From Hyphomicrobiales bacterium (GTDB lineage: Bacteria; Pseudomonadota; Alphaproteobacteria; Rhizobiales; Rhizobiaceae), in NCBI GenBank assembly GCA_900472395.1, contig UCHV01000011.1:143806-207805 (forward strand): a stretch of 64,000 nt of DNA, written 5' to 3'. Positions 56,196 to 64,000 of this stretch are shown piece after piece. Position 1 is the stretch's first letter, and every line of letters begins with the position of its first letter. The notes under the pieces are model-generated. The model was not told the origin of the DNA. It worked only from the letters and a program-made list of their open reading frames with translations, and did no database searches. The position numbers were made by a program, and so were the translations under genes.

Positions 56196-58085
56196 ATGGC
56201 AGCCAAGAAAAAGACCGTCTCGGCGGATAGCGGCAATCCGCTCGGTACACTCGTCAACCTATGGCCCTATATGTGGCCGACGGGACGCGCCGACCTGAAG
56301 GCACGCGTGTTGTGGGCGACCTTCTATCTGGTGCTCGCAAAGATCATTCTTCTGTCGGTGCCCTATTTCTTCAAATGGGCGACGGATGCTCTGAACGGCA
56401 AGCTGGACATGGCGGGCATCCTGCCGGCCTTCCTGCTCGGCGCCGTCATTCTCGTCATACTCTACAATCTCACCCGCCTCATCCAGGTGGGTTTGAACCA
56501 GTTGCGTGATGCGCTGTTTGCTTCCGTCGGCCAGCACGCCGTGCGCCAGCTTGCCTACAAGACCTTCGTGCACATGCACCAGCTGTCGCTGCGCTTTCAT
56601 CTGGAACGCAAGACCGGCGGCCTTTCGCGCATCATCGAGCGCGGCACCAAAGGCATCGAAACCATCGTGCGTTTCACCATCCTCAATTCGGTGCCGACGC
56701 TTCTCGAATTCGTGCTGACGGCGATCATCTTCTGGGCCGCCTACGGCTTCTGGTACGTGGTCGTCACCGCCCTCACCGTCTGGGCCTATATCTGGTTCAC
56801 CATCAAGGCCAGCGACTGGCGCATCGCCATCCGCCGCTCGATGAACGACAGCGATACCGAGGCCAATACCAAGGCGATCGATTCGCTGCTCAATTTCGAA
56901 ACCGTCAAATACTTTGGCAACGAGAAGATGGAAGCCGAACGTTTTGACGCCTCGATGGCGAAATACGAAAAATCGGCGACGGAAGTCTGGACCTCGCTCG
57001 GCTGGCTGAACTTTGGCCAGGGCGTCATTTTCGGTATCGGCCAGACGGTGATGATGGTGATGTCGGCGCTCGCCGTTCAGCGCGGCGAGCAGACGATCGG
57101 TGATTTCGTGTTCGTCAATGCGCTTTTGATGCAGCTGTCGATCCCGCTGAACTTCATCGGTTTTGTCTACCGCGAAATCCGTCAGGGCCTGACCGATATC
57201 GAGCAGATGTTCGATCTTCTCGAAGTCGAAGCCGAAGTCGTCGACTGTCCCGGCGCCAAGCCGCTGGCAGCAGGACCGGGTGCCATCGCCTTCAACAACG
57301 TGCATTTTTCCTACGATCCAGAACGGCCGATCCTCAAGGGCGTGTCCTTCGAAGTGCCGGCCGGCAAGACGGTGGCGATCGTCGGACCGTCGGGTGCGGG
57401 CAAATCCACCATTTCCCGCCTGCTGTACCGTTTTTACGATGTGCAGCAGGGGTCGGTGACAATCGATGGGCAGGATGTGCGCGAGGTGACGCAACAGTCT
57501 TTGCGCTCCGTCATCGGCATGGTGCCGCAAGATACGGTCCTGTTCAACGATACGATTGCCTACAATATCCGCTACGGCCGCCCAGCCGCCAGCACCGAAG
57601 AGGTGAAGGCCGCTGCCGACATCGCCCAGATCGGCACGTTCATCGGCCATCTGCCGGAAGGTTTCGACACCAAGGTCGGCGAGCGCGGCCTGAAACTCTC
57701 GGGCGGCGAAAAGCAGCGCGTGGCGATCGCCCGCACGGTGCTGAAAGGCCCGCCGATCCTCATTCTCGATGAGGCAACGTCGGCGCTCGACACCACGACC
57801 GAACACGAAATCCAGTCTGCCCTCGACATTGTTTCGAAAAACCGCACGACGCTGGTGATCGCGCATCGCCTGTCGACTGTCATCAATGCCGATGAGATAA
57901 TCGTGCTCAGATCAGGTGAGATTGCCGAACGCGGCACGCATGCGGGCCTGATCGCACAGGGCGGTCTTTACGCCTCGATGTGGAACCGCCAGCGCGAAGC
58001 TACGCAGGCGGAAGAACATCTGCGCCAGGTCCGCGAGAGTGACGATCTGGGTGTCGTCACTCGTGGCCAACCGGCCGGCGAATAA
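56196..58085 (+). CDS. Atm1-type ABC exporter (ABCB7/HMT1 family)
   Basis: This 629-residue half-transporter has six membrane helices and one ATPase domain: Walker [10 protein letters not shown] (397-405), signature LSGGEKQR (501-508), Walker B LILDEATSALD. Sequence features (LSRIIERGTKGIE, NFETVKYFGNE) match the Atm1/ABCB7 group, which exports glutathione-linked sulfur compounds and supports heavy-metal tolerance and cytosolic Fe-S homeostasis. ATG 56196 (MAAKKKTVSAD) is chosen; frame extension to 56028 runs into the terminator. A 46-residue membrane protein follows 21 bp later. Confidence 0.93.
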   Translation: MAAKKKTVSADSGNPLGTLVNLWPYMWPTGRADLKARVLWATFYLVLAKIILLSVPYFFKWATDALNGKLDMAGILPAFLLGAVILVILYNLTRLIQVGLNQLRDALFASVGQHAVRQLAYKTFVHMHQLSLRFHLERKTGGLSRIIERGTKGIETIVRFTILNSVPTLLEFVLTAIIFWAAYGFWYVVVTALTVWAYIWFTIKASDWRIAIRRSMNDSDTEANTKAIDSLLNFETVKYFGNEKMEAERFDASMAKYEKSATEVWTSLGWLNFGQGVIFGIGQTVMMVMSALAVQRGEQTIGDFVFVNALLMQLSIPLNFIGFVYREIRQGLTDIEQMFDLLEVEAEVVDCPGAKPLAAGPGAIAFNNVHFSYDPERPILKGVSFEVPAGKTVAIVGPSGAGKSTISRLLYRFYDVQQGSVTIDGQDVREVTQQSLRSVIGMVPQDTVLFNDTIAYNIRYGRPAASTEEVKAAADIAQIGTFIGHLPEGFDTKVGERGLKLSGGEKQRVAIARTVLKGPPILILDEATSALDTTTEHEIQSALDIVSKNRTTLVIAHRLSTVINADEIIVLRSGEIAERGTHAGLIAQGGLYASMWNRQREATQAEEHLRQVRESDDLGVVTRGQPAGE

Positions 58086-58106
58086 TCTTGGGGAATGGGG
58101 AAAAAC

Positions 58107-58247
58107 ATGAAACGCAACCGTAAAACTCGCCTGATCGTGCTCGGAGCCGTCGGCATCGCTTACGCGCTGGTGCTGATCTTCTGGGGCTCGCCGCTGCTGG
58201 CCTTCACGACATGGATGGGCTGGGTCGATCCGCAAGCGGCCCGGTAA
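58107..58247 (+). CDS. small membrane protein (46 aa)
   Basis: A 46-codon frame starts at ATG 58107, preceded by GGAATGGGG. It has a basic start (MKRNRKTRLIVLG), one hydrophobic helix (about 9-25) and a short tail (WMGWVDPQAAR). It is coded 21 bp after the Atm1 exporter on the same strand, so it is cotranscribed and might be a small accessory subunit; this is only context. No family was recognised. Confidence 0.6.
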   Translation: MKRNRKTRLIVLGAVGIAYALVLIFWGSPLLAFTTWMGWVDPQAAR

Positions 58248-58294
58248 GGCTTACAGGTGACGACGCACTGTTCACTGACCGAGCACTGTGAATG

Positions 58295-58325
58295 CGTTGG
58301 GCGAAATGCCATCTGTCGCTCAACG
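58295..58325. repeat. intergenic hairpin
   Basis: CGTTGGGCGA (58295-58304) and TCGCTCAACG (58316-58325) pair with one mismatch (G-U possible). It lies between the small membrane protein and the LLM gene, without T-run. Confidence 0.4.
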
Positions 58326-58412
58326 TTCATACGATGTGCTGCACGGCCTTGAGTATGGATTGGGAAATACATTCAGCCCAATCCGCCGTGTTTGCCAACA
58401 TAAGGCAAAGTC

Positions 58413-59435
58413 ATGAAAAAGATCGGCTTTCTTTCCTTCGGCCATTGGTCGCCCTCGCCGCAATCCGGCACCCGTTCGGCCGGTGATGCGCTGCTGCAAT
58501 CGATCGATCTTGCGGTCGCCGCCGAAGAACTCGGCGCGGATGGCGCCTATTTCCGCGTCCACCATTTTGCCCGCCAGCTGGCCGCGCCTTTCCCGCTCCT
58601 CGCCGCCGTTGGTGCGAAGACGAAAAATATCGAGATCGGCACCGGCGTCATCGACATGCGCTATGAAAACCCGCTCTACATGGCGGAAGACGCCGCCGCT
58701 GCCGACCTGATTTCTGAGGGTCGTCTGCAGCTCGGCATCAGCCGTGGTTCGCCGGAACAGGTGATCGATGGCTGGCGGTATTTCGGTTACCAGCCGGGTG
58801 AAGGTGAAAGCGAAGCCGACATGGCCCGCCGCAACACCGAAATCCTGCTGGAAGTGCTGAAGGGCAACGGTTTTGCCCAGCCTAACCCGCGCCCTATGTT
58901 CCCCAACCCGCCCGGCATGCTGCGTCTTGAGCCGCATTCAGAAGGCTTGCGGGAACGCATCTGGTGGGGTGCCGGTTCCAACGCCACCGCAGAATGGGCA
59001 GCCAAGCTCGGCATGAACCTGCAAAGCTCGACGCTCAAGGACGACGAAACCGGCGAGGCTTTCCACATCCAGCAGGCCAAGCAAATTCGCGCCTACCGTG
59101 AAGCCTGGAAGGAAGCCGGTCACACGCGCACGCCGCGCGTATCGGTCAGCCGCAGCATCTTTGCTTTGGTGGATGACCGTGACCGTGCCTATTTCGGCAA
59201 TGGCGGCAAGGAAGATGATTCGATCGGTTTCCTCGACGAAAAGACCCGCGCGATCTTTGGGCGCTCCTATGCCGGAGAGCCGGACAAGCTGGTCGAGGAA
59301 TTGAAGAAGGACGAGGCGATTGCCGAAGCCGATACGCTGCTCCTCACCGTGCCGAACCAGCTCGGCGTCGAATACAATGCTCACGTGATCGAGGCGATCC
59401 TGAAACACGTGGCGCCTGCCATGGGCTGGCGCTAA
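58413..59435 (+). CDS. LLM-class flavin-dependent oxidoreductase
   Basis: This 340-residue member of the bacterial luciferase-like monooxygenase superfamily has a TIM barrel. It begins KKIGFLSFGHWSPSP and contains VHHFARQ, EIGTGVIDMRYENP and LQLGISRGSPEQV, typical of FMN-binding relatives. The substrate is unknown. It ends at a strong terminator shared with the convergent small membrane gene. Confidence 0.9.
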   Translation: MKKIGFLSFGHWSPSPQSGTRSAGDALLQSIDLAVAAEELGADGAYFRVHHFARQLAAPFPLLAAVGAKTKNIEIGTGVIDMRYENPLYMAEDAAAADLISEGRLQLGISRGSPEQVIDGWRYFGYQPGEGESEADMARRNTEILLEVLKGNGFAQPNPRPMFPNPPGMLRLEPHSEGLRERIWWGAGSNATAEWAAKLGMNLQSSTLKDDETGEAFHIQQAKQIRAYREAWKEAGHTRTPRVSVSRSIFALVDDRDRAYFGNGGKEDDSIGFLDEKTRAIFGRSYAGEPDKLVEELKKDEAIAEADTLLLTVPNQLGVEYNAHVIEAILKHVAPAMGWR

Positions 59436-59453
59436 GCTCGCAAGCCGAATGAG

Positions 59454-59488
59454 CAAGGCCCGGAAATCCTGATGGTTTCCGGGCCTTG
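59454..59488. terminator. bidirectional terminator (LLM / membrane protein)
   Basis: CAAGGCCCGGAAA (59454-59466) and TTTCCGGGCCTTG (59476-59488) form a 13-bp perfect stem between convergent genes. Confidence 0.88.
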
Positions 59489-59512
59489 TCGTTTAGCGTC
59501 ACGGCGTCGGGC

Positions 59513-59761
59513 TTACCCGGAAATCAGATCGCCACGCTGCCATTCGTCCTTGCCCCAGTTGCGCACCCGCATGCGCGGCGCAATCATCCGGGCGATGAAA
59601 GGCGAAAGCGCAAAGCTTAGCACCACCACGGCCGGGATCAGATATTTGGCATGCTCGGTGAGCATCGGAACGGTCAGCACGGTAATGGTGCCGACACCGA
59701 AAAGAACGGCATTGACCATCATACCGCACATGATCGTCAGCCAGATGTTTGTATTGGTCAT
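59513..59761 (-). CDS. small membrane protein of unknown function
   Basis: This 82-residue protein has two hydrophobic helices (IWLTIMCGMMVNAVLFGVG, and LIPAVVVLSFALSP) and a basic C-terminal tail (RMRVRNWGKDEWQRGD). ATG 59761 has AGGGAGA upstream; the frame extends to 59923 without support. No family assigned. It is divergent from psd. Confidence 0.65.
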   Translation of the reverse strand: MTNTNIWLTIMCGMMVNAVLFGVGTITVLTVPMLTEHAKYLIPAVVVLSFALSPFIARMIAPRMRVRNWGKDEWQRGDLISG

Positions 59762-59972
59762 GTCAATTCTCCCTGGAGTGAGACTGACAAAATCCCCTTC
59801 CCGGCGAGAGGTTCCGACAAAACACGACGATTGATCGTATTTCCTGCCAATGTGGCTTGTTCTTAGGCTTTCGAAGTCTATCAACAAGGTGAATTGCGTG
59901 ATTGCGGAACCACATTGCCGCAAAGAGGGTTTTTATGTAGTCAGAGTGCGCCGACAACGCAGGAGAACACGG

Positions 59973-60674
59973 TTGATCAACCTACTCGACACCATTCGCA
60001 ACACGCTCGTCCCTATCCACAAGGAGGGCTACCTGTTCGTGGCCGCATTCTTCGTGGTGTCGCTGGTACTGGGCCTCATCGCCGAACCGCTGTTCTGGAT
60101 CGGCCTTCTCCTGACAGCATGGTGTGCGTATTTCTTCCGTGATCCAGAACGCGTCGTGCCGCAGGATGAAGACCTCGTCATCAGCCCGGCAGATGGCCGC
60201 ATCAGCCATGTCGCCATGGTCGTGCCGCCGGCGGAACTGGACCTTGGCTCGGAGCCGATGCTGCGCATTTCCGTGTTCATGAACGTGTTCGATTGCCACA
60301 TCAACCGCGCACCCGTGCGTGGTCGTATCTCGCAGATCGCCTATCGTTCCGGCCAGTTCATCAATGCCGAACTCGACAAGGCGTCTTCCGACAACGAACG
60401 CAACGGCCTCGTCATCGAAAGCAAGCATGGCAAACTGGGCGTTGTTCAGATCGCCGGCCTGGTTGCCCGCCGCATTCTCTGCTTCGTACAGCCAAACGAG
60501 CCACTGGAAGCCGGCGAGCGTTTTGGCCTGATCCGTTTCGGTTCGCGCCTCGATGTTTATGTACCGGCCGGCGGCGAAGCTCGTGTATCGATTGGCCAGC
60601 GCGCCATCGGCGGCGAGACGGTTCTGGCTGAATTCGGCTCGGCCAAGGGTCCGGTCGTCAGCCGTCGCAACTGA
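59973..60674 (+). CDS. psd: phosphatidylserine decarboxylase proenzyme
   Basis: Psd makes phosphatidylethanolamine from phosphatidylserine. The proenzyme cleaves itself at a Gly-Ser (Gly190-Ser191, [13 protein letters not shown]), turning the serine into the pyruvoyl cofactor. The 233-residue length is the short form found in rhizobia. An N-terminal membrane segment (about 21-50) and [14 protein letters not shown] are typical. The start is TTG 59973 with AGGAGA seven bases upstream; no ATG fits. pssA follows after 32 bp. Confidence 0.95.
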   Translation: MINLLDTIRNTLVPIHKEGYLFVAAFFVVSLVLGLIAEPLFWIGLLLTAWCAYFFRDPERVVPQDEDLVISPADGRISHVAMVVPPAELDLGSEPMLRISVFMNVFDCHINRAPVRGRISQIAYRSGQFINAELDKASSDNERNGLVIESKHGKLGVVQIAGLVARRILCFVQPNEPLEAGERFGLIRFGSRLDVYVPAGGEARVSIGQRAIGGETVLAEFGSAKGPVVSRRN

Positions 60675-60706
60675 CGCCGACAAGCCTTGCTTAACGGAGA
60701 ATGAGA

Positions 60707-61564
60707 ATGGATCAGCCAGTCGAGCCGCACAAGGATGGACAGCCGGACGCGCATGAACATGCGTCGACCGTCCGGCAGGACAACAATAGCGGCCGCGGCC
60801 CCCGCCTGCGGGAAATTCCGCTGAGGCTGATGATCCCCAATGTCATCACCGTTCTCGCCATCTGCGCCGGCCTGACCGGCATTCGGCTTGCTTTCGAAGG
60901 TCGTTTCGAACTGGCTGTCGGCATGGTTCTGCTGGCCGCCTTTCTCGATGGCATCGACGGGCGCATTGCGCGCCTGTTGAAGGCGACATCGAAATTCGGC
61001 GTACAGATGGATAGTCTGGCCGACATCATCAACTTCGGCGTTGCCCCTGCCCTCGTGCTTTATGCCTATGTGCTGGATGGCGCCCGCTCGCTCGGCTGGA
61101 TTGCTGCGCTGATCTATGCGATTGCCGCCGGCCTGCGTCTTGCCCGTTTCAACGTGATGGAAGAGCGGCAGGTGAAAGCCGCGTGGCAGTCGGAGTTTTT
61201 CGTCGGCGTACCTGCTCCAATGGGTGCCATGCTGGTTCTGTTGCCGGTTTATATCGGCTTCCTCGGCGTACCACTGGAAGGCTGGGTCGCTTATGCCGCC
61301 GGCGCCTATACGGTGCTCATTGGTTATCTTCTCGTCAGCCGCCTGCCGATATGGTCCGGCAAATCGGAAACCCGCATCCGTCGTGACCTGATGCTGCCGG
61401 TCATATTGGGTGTCGTCATCTATGTGGCGCTTTTGATGAGCTTCACCTGGGAAGTCCTGTCGATCACCGTGATCGCCTATCTGGCCATGCTGCCGTTCAG
61501 CGCCCGCGCCTGGCACCGCCGATACGGTACGTTGACGATCGAAGACGACCACGCCTCGCCGTAA
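60707..61564 (+). CDS. pssA: CDP-diacylglycerol--serine O-phosphatidyltransferase
   Basis: PssA makes phosphatidylserine from CDP-diacylglycerol and serine, the substrate of Psd. The 285-residue protein has the complete motif D81-x2-D84-G85-x2-A88-R89-x8-G98-x3-D102-x3-D106 and about eight membrane segments, after a hydrophilic 35-residue start. ATG 60707 is spaced correctly from GGAG (60696-60699); ATG 60701 is too close. psd-pssA order fits a single phosphatidylethanolamine operon. Confidence 0.95.
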   Translation: MDQPVEPHKDGQPDAHEHASTVRQDNNSGRGPRLREIPLRLMIPNVITVLAICAGLTGIRLAFEGRFELAVGMVLLAAFLDGIDGRIARLLKATSKFGVQMDSLADIINFGVAPALVLYAYVLDGARSLGWIAALIYAIAAGLRLARFNVMEERQVKAAWQSEFFVGVPAPMGAMLVLLPVYIGFLGVPLEGWVAYAAGAYTVLIGYLLVSRLPIWSGKSETRIRRDLMLPVILGVVIYVALLMSFTWEVLSITVIAYLAMLPFSARAWHRRYGTLTIEDDHASP

Positions 61565-61731
61565 TATCGGCTTTCGTCAATCAGCGACGATTCGCGCTGC
61601 ACTGCACATCCAGTCTGCGGCAAGATGACATCTGTATGAACAATCCTCAGGATCGCTATGACTTTACCGCATTTCCGCCCGGATTTGCGGTGAAAGCGGC
61701 GACGATAAAAAATCGCCCCAGAGGAACGACG

Positions 61732-61875
61732 ATGACCAGCCACAACGCCCCGGCCAACACTGCCCCGGCAACCAAGAACCAGAACAGCCTGCACGCGCCG
61801 CTGCGCCCGCTCGGAATCAAGGCCGTGGTTGCCGCGACCATGATGCTGAAGCACAAGCCGTCCAAAAAATCCTGA
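61732..61875 (+). CDS. possible small protein (47 aa)
   Basis: ATG 61732 has AGAGGAACG upstream and opens a 47-codon frame rich in Ala, Pro, Asn and ending in Lys (MTSHNAPANTAPATKN at the start, KHKPSKKS at the end). The frame extends upstream to ATG 61636. An opposite-strand frame (61656-61904) with a hydrophobic stretch is an alternative. Neither has a recognised family. Confidence 0.4.
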   Translation: MTSHNAPANTAPATKNQNSLHAPLRPLGIKAVVAATMMLKHKPSKKS

Positions 61876-61887
61876 AAGCGCGCCGGC

Positions 61888-62511
61888 TTATTGACCGGCG
61901 ACAAAGCTGACGAGCAGGCCGGTGGCGAGCAGCGCCATGATCAGGCCGATCAGTACATCCAGCACGCGCCAGGCCGATGGCCTGGCAAACAGCGGCGCCA
62001 GAAACCGCGCGCCATAACCAAGCGCGAAAAACCAGGTGAAGGATGAGACTGCGGCGCCGATGCCGTAGGCCAGACGCGCCTTGCCCTCATGAGCGGCAGA
62101 CAGGCTGCCGAGCAGCACGACCGTATCCAGATAGACATGCGGATTGAGGAAAGTGAAGGCAAGGCAGGCCATGACCGCCGCCTTCAAAGGCATCCCCTGC
62201 GGAGCGCCGGCAACCATGGCCGAGGGCGCCCATGCCCGCCTGAACGCCATGAAGGAATAGGTTGCGAGAAACAGAACGCCCCCGATGGTCACCACAGCGA
62301 TCAACATCGGCGACTGTGAGACCAATGTGCCGAGGCCGGCAACGCCGGCGGCGATCAGCAGCGCGTCCGACAGTGCGCAGATCAGGCAAAGAATGAACAC
62401 ATGGCTGCGGATAAGCCCCTGCCGCAGGATGAAAGCGTTTTGCGCACCGATCGCGACAATCAGCGAGCCACCGAGCGCGAAGCCGGAAAGAGCGGCAGGA
62501 AAAAGGTCCAT
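61888..62511 (-). CDS. LysE/ArgO family amino acid exporter
   Basis: This 207-residue protein has six hydrophobic segments of the LysE superfamily. The first contains GGSLIVAIGAQNAFILRQGL, the conserved family sequence close to LysE/ArgO (lysine/arginine export). LNPHVYLDTVVLLG in the middle is also conserved in that group. No LysG/ArgP regulator is adjacent. It is 13 bp from the end of the convergent small frame. Confidence 0.92.
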   Translation of the reverse strand: MDLFPAALSGFALGGSLIVAIGAQNAFILRQGLIRSHVFILCLICALSDALLIAAGVAGLGTLVSQSPMLIAVVTIGGVLFLATYSFMAFRRAWAPSAMVAGAPQGMPLKAAVMACLAFTFLNPHVYLDTVVLLGSLSAAHEGKARLAYGIGAAVSSFTWFFALGYGARFLAPLFARPSAWRVLDVLIGLIMALLATGLLVSFVAGQ

Positions 62512-62579
62512 TACGGGGAAATCCAGTCTGGAAGATGAGGCCGAATAAGGATCAGTACATCAGGATCAGCAAAGGGAAA

Positions 62580-63347
62580 TCAGAAAAGTGAAAGCTGGCT
62601 GTCGTCAGGCCTGGGCTTTTGCTTGATCGCGGTTAGCGGCGGCACGTCCTGCGCCGGCAACTGCAGATCGGCCCCCATGTTCGACACCTTGTTGACGCGG
62701 TCCGACACCGGAATTGCCTCGAAGAAATCATCATCCACCGCCTTCATCAGATCTTTCACCTCGCGCGGCTCCTGCGTGCGGCAATCCAGCCAGCGGGTAA
62801 AATCCTCCTGGCCGATGACGACCGGCATACGATGATGAATGCGCGACAGGGCACGATTGGCGCCGGTGGTAAGGATTGCGGCGGTATCGATTTCCGATCC
62901 GTCGGCTGAGGCATAGGTTTCCATCAGCCCGGCAAAGGCAATGAGCGAACCGTTTTTGGGGCGGATCCAGTAGGGCTGCGACTTCTCTTCCCCGGACTTT
63001 TCCGGCCGCCGCCATTCATAGAATCCGGAAGCCGGCACGAGAATGCGGCGATGGCGCATTGCAGCACGGAACGACGCCTTGCCGATGGCGGTCTCGGCGC
63101 GGGCATTGATCATCAGGCTCAGGTCTTTCGGATCCTTCGCCCAGCCCGGAATGAAACCCCAGCGGGCCAGGAAGGCGCGGCGGTCCGGCTCGTTGCTGCG
63201 GGGATCCGGTCTTTCCGCCTGCATGACGACGAGAATAGGCTGCGTCGGCGCGATATTGAAACGCGCCGGAAAAACGTCCAACGCTGCGACGCCGGTGAAA
63301 TCCAGCACGTCATCGGGTTTCGAAGTCAGGGCGTAACGTCCGCACAT
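62580..63347 (-). CDS. SOS response-associated peptidase (SRAP/HMCES family)
   Basis: This 255-residue protein begins MCGRYAL, exposing catalytic Cys2 after Met removal. It has the conserved Asn and Glu in NARAET, PASGFYEW, and the histidine motif HHRMPV. The YedK/HMCES family covalently caps abasic sites in single-stranded DNA through Cys2 to protect forks. No SOS box was identified in its upstream 45 bp. Confidence 0.95.
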   Translation of the reverse strand: MCGRYALTSKPDDVLDFTGVAALDVFPARFNIAPTQPILVVMQAERPDPRSNEPDRRAFLARWGFIPGWAKDPKDLSLMINARAETAIGKASFRAAMRHRRILVPASGFYEWRRPEKSGEEKSQPYWIRPKNGSLIAFAGLMETYASADGSEIDTAAILTTGANRALSRIHHRMPVVIGQEDFTRWLDCRTQEPREVKDLMKAVDDDFFEAIPVSDRVNKVSNMGADLQLPAQDVPPLTAIKQKPRPDDSQLSLF

Positions 63348-63392
63348 TTTTCCGTCATCGCATCGGCACGTGGGAGGGTCAAGCAGATCAAA

Positions 63393-63722
63393 TCAGGCGC
63401 TGCGTGGCCCAAATATGATCACGGCCGAGCCCACAAGGCAAAGCGCCGTACCCGCCAGATCCCAGCGATCCGGCATGCGCCCTTCCACCGCCAGCAGCCA
63501 GAGTATGGAGGCGAGAATATAGATGCCGCCATAGGCCGCATAGGTACGCCCAGCCGCTTCGCTTTCCACCAGCGCCAGAAGCCAGGCGAACAGAACGAGG
63601 CTCATCACACCCGGCACCAGCCACCAGACCGGCTTTTCCAATCTCAACCAGCCCCAGACGGCAAAACAGCCGGCGATCTCGAAAAGTGCGGCTAGGACGT
63701 AGAGGGTGTAGGTTTTGAGCAT
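63393..63722 (-). CDS. YnfA family membrane protein
   Basis: This 109-residue protein has four hydrophobic helices and the YnfA/UPF0060 pattern ([29 protein letters not shown]), related to small multidrug resistance pumps. The role is not well established. ATG 63722 starts the typical MLKTYTLYV; the in-frame extension to 63938 would cover the HigB operator and is rejected. Confidence 0.9.
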   Translation of the reverse strand: MLKTYTLYVLAALFEIAGCFAVWGWLRLEKPVWWLVPGVMSLVLFAWLLALVESEAAGRTYAAYGGIYILASILWLLAVEGRMPDRWDLAGTALCLVGSAVIIFGPRSA

Positions 63723-63839
63723 CCGAAATCCTGCTTCTGCATATCCTGCGCCGTGCAGAATCATGTTTCTGTCCGACGAGTCATTATAATAGACTGGTGC
63801 AGACAGCAGACAAAAGCGCACATGCTGCTCTTGACGGAA

Positions 63840-63858
63840 TGTAAGCATAATGCTTACA
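63840..63858. promoter_or_regulatory. palindromic operator before HigB-type toxin
   Basis: TGTAAGCAT (63840-63848), A, ATGCTTACA (63850-63858) is a perfect 9-bp inverted repeat. It lies between TTGACG (63831-63836) and the toxin ATG (63866), where a HigA-like antitoxin would block transcription. Confidence 0.6.
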
Positions 63859-63865
63859 TTTAACC

Positions 63866-64000
63866 ATGATAAAATCCTTCCGGAGCAAGGCGCTGGCTGC
63901 ATTGTTTGAAACCGGCAAGACCGGGCGGATTGATGCAAAGATGCACAAACGGATTCTGTTGCGGCTGGATCGCCTCGATGTGGCCGAACGCCCCGAAGAC
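63866..64000 (+). CDS. HigB/RelE-type toxin (3' truncated by window edge)
   Basis: The first 45 residues ([19 protein letters not shown], then [14 protein letters not shown]) match the start of HigB/plasmid maintenance RelE toxins, which cut mRNA on the ribosome. A HigA antitoxin with an HTH domain would be expected downstream, outside the window. No clear Shine-Dalgarno is seen before ATG 63866, so low translation or a leaderless message is possible. The operator palindrome is immediately upstream. Confidence 0.7.
   Translation, partial: MIKSFRSKALAALFETGKTGRIDAKMHKRILLRLDRLDVAERPED

Noticed and set aside
56259..57866. 535-codon open frame opposite the Atm1 exporter, with similar long frames opposite purF (43439-44938), mltG (26327-27520), pepA (12989-14431) and the LysM gene (54188-56119)
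   Set aside because: All mirror real genes in phase, have no recognised domains and are rich in His/Arg/Asp, as expected for antisense of GC-rich coding DNA.
61656..61904. 82-codon minus-strand frame with a hydrophobic stretch overlapping the end of lysE
   Set aside because: It needs a TTG start, overlaps another small frame that has a better ribosome site, and has no recognised family.

Overview
The window is a gene-dense chromosomal segment of an alphaproteobacterium, most likely Rhizobiaceae (Agrobacterium/Rhizobium group). The evidence is gene order and protein type: rpsF-rpsR-DUF2232-rplI, cvpA-purF, lptF-lptG-lptD-surA-pdxA-rsmA, mltG-fabF-acpP-fabG-fabD, a short-form psd next to pssA, and many GC-rich intergenic hairpins. 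No rRNA, tRNA, CRISPR array, phage or complete insertion sequence was seen. Almost everything is core genome; accessory material is limited to toxin-antitoxin remnants and small cassettes.

Layout. 1-2.9 kb: 3' end of uvrC, pgsA, moaD, moaE. 2.9-5 kb: an orphan LivH-like permease and a divergent CGNR regulator plus lipoprotein, with a 16-bp-arm palindrome between them that carries both -10 boxes. 5-14.4 kb: ndk, a GGDEF protein with a destroyed signature, an ABC-F ATPase, an S9A peptidase, an RHH/ParE module whose toxin is frameshifted, a NodB-type deacetylase, holC, pepA. 14.6-23.1 kb: a PAP2 phosphatase, then the LPS-export and outer-membrane assembly operon lptF-lptG-lptD-surA-pdxA-rsmA. 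23.1-24.6 kb: a carboxymuconolactone decarboxylase and an ECF41 sigma factor behind an exact TGTCACA-N16-CGTC promoter. 24.6-31.4 kb (minus strand): gmk, yicC, mltG, fabF, acpP, fabG, fabD. 31.4-34.8 kb: a non-canonical Nramp-like transporter, an aldo/keto reductase, a hypothetical gene.

34.8-45.1 kb: structured leader, rpsF, rpsR, DUF2232, rplI, dnaB, alr, a second ParD/ParE module whose toxin has no ordinary start codon, radA, cvpA, purF. 45.4-52.9 kb: SDR, cysS, a perfect 30-bp hairpin, an overlapping four-gene cassette (DUF559 nuclease, two GFA-family proteins, proline iminopeptidase), cimA, rarD. 53-58.2 kb: an exported ExbD-like protein, a LOG protein, a LysM envelope protein, an Atm1-type exporter, a 46-residue membrane protein. 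58.4-64 kb: LLM oxidoreductase, a small membrane protein, psd and pssA (phosphatidylethanolamine synthesis), LysE, SRAP, YnfA, and the start of a HigB-type toxin behind a palindromic operator.

The segment is dominated by envelope construction (phospholipid, fatty acid, LPS export, peptidoglycan precursors and cutting) and by replication, translation and repair. No complete, clearly new defence or metabolic system is evident. The best leads are the CGNR operator architecture, the ECF41 unit, the exported ExbD-like protein, the DUF559-GFA-GFA-Pip cassette beside a repeat hairpin, the rpsF leader RNA, and three toxin-antitoxin loci of which two look disabled or altered.
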